From Liolophura sinensis (taxonomy: Eukaryota > Mollusca > Polyplacophora > Chitonida > Chitonidae): 64,000 nucleotides of DNA. The stretch is taken from contig NC_088300.1 in the NCBI RefSeq assembly GCF_032854445.1, positions 17,799,570 through 17,863,569 on the forward strand. Direction: 5' to 3'. A model generated the notes under the pieces. It had not been told where the DNA came from. It saw only the letters and a program-made list of their open reading frames with translations, and made no database searches. Positions 63,601 to 64,000 of the stretch are shown piece after piece. Every line of letters begins with the position of its first letter. The stretch's first letter is position 1. The position numbers were made by a program, and so were the translations under genes.

Positions 63601-64000
63601 CGCTATAACACAATATGCTCCGCCTAATGGCGGTGGCGTATAAAGATGGATAAAATTAAGCAACTTTCTTCAATAATGAATCATGTCATGAATACAGTCG
63701 TTAGAAAATGCCTACCAACTTTAAGCAGTCTTACTTAAGGGTACCCTGATGTGACATTTGTCAGAAAATATGCATGTCTGTATTTGAATGTACCTGTGTC
63801 CCTATTTTACACAGCACAACAACCAACCAATTAAAAAGAGTCCTCAGAACACATAGAGTATGCAGATCATATCAAGAGAACACACTAATTAAATCCTGTC
63901 TAATTATATGGCATTATATTTTTAGTCAATGGTACAAGAACATGCAGAACTTCATAAATTTTCAACTCAATGACACAGACAATGACACAACACAAGCTTT

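Overview
This is a 64 kb stretch of animal nuclear DNA. It has split genes with GT-AG introns, long AT-rich non-coding stretches, about ten copies of one tRNA-derived SINE with AAATAAAT-like tails, a hairpin MITE family, a Tc1-like transposon and many minisatellites. The repeat types and a ciliary dynein-assembly gene suggest a lophotrochozoan, probably a mollusc. That assignment is inference; no species-specific marker is visible.

Left part (1-32 kb): a cluster of small four-pass membrane protein genes of the PMP22/EMP/claudin superfamily. Gene A (4196 to 1373) and gene B (10348 to 7616) lie on the minus strand. Each can be assembled from three exons: TM1 plus first extracellular loop, then TM2/TM3, then TM4 plus tail. 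Every intron is in phase 1. The plus-strand locus C starts head-to-head with gene B. It has three separate first exons (12823, 18352 and 21400), each with its own ATG, TM1, GLW motif and phase-1 donor. Only one TM2/TM3 exon (29050) and one TM4 exon (30833) were found downstream of them. The simplest reading is one transcription unit with three alternative 5' cassettes, or decayed tandem copies. The first two cassettes have TATA boxes about 100 bp before their ATGs.

Middle (32-43 kb): a 1.53 kb Tc1-like element at 33.08-34.61 kb with terminal inverted repeats, a TA duplication and a full-length 335-aa transposase whose second catalytic Asp reads Asn. The rest to 43 kb is AT-rich, repeat-bearing DNA with no gene I can support.

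43.4-50.5 kb: a complete eight-exon plus-strand WDR92/DNAAF10 gene (354 aa). Two minisatellites (72 bp and 45 bp units) follow its stop codon, before the first AATAAA at 50469, so they probably lie in its 3' UTR.

50.5-64 kb: mostly non-coding, with a SINE-dense patch at 58.3-60.9 kb. A minus-strand terminal exon at 62486-62371 ends an unidentified gene whose remaining exons lie beyond the right edge. A decayed tandem array fills 62.8-63.6 kb.

Minisatellites are unusually common: periods of about 20, 34, 45, 47, 72, 78 and 82 bp. One 78-bp array is open in frame for 553 codons. Exon boundaries were placed by eye from splice signals, reading phase and similarity between paralogous exons in this window.
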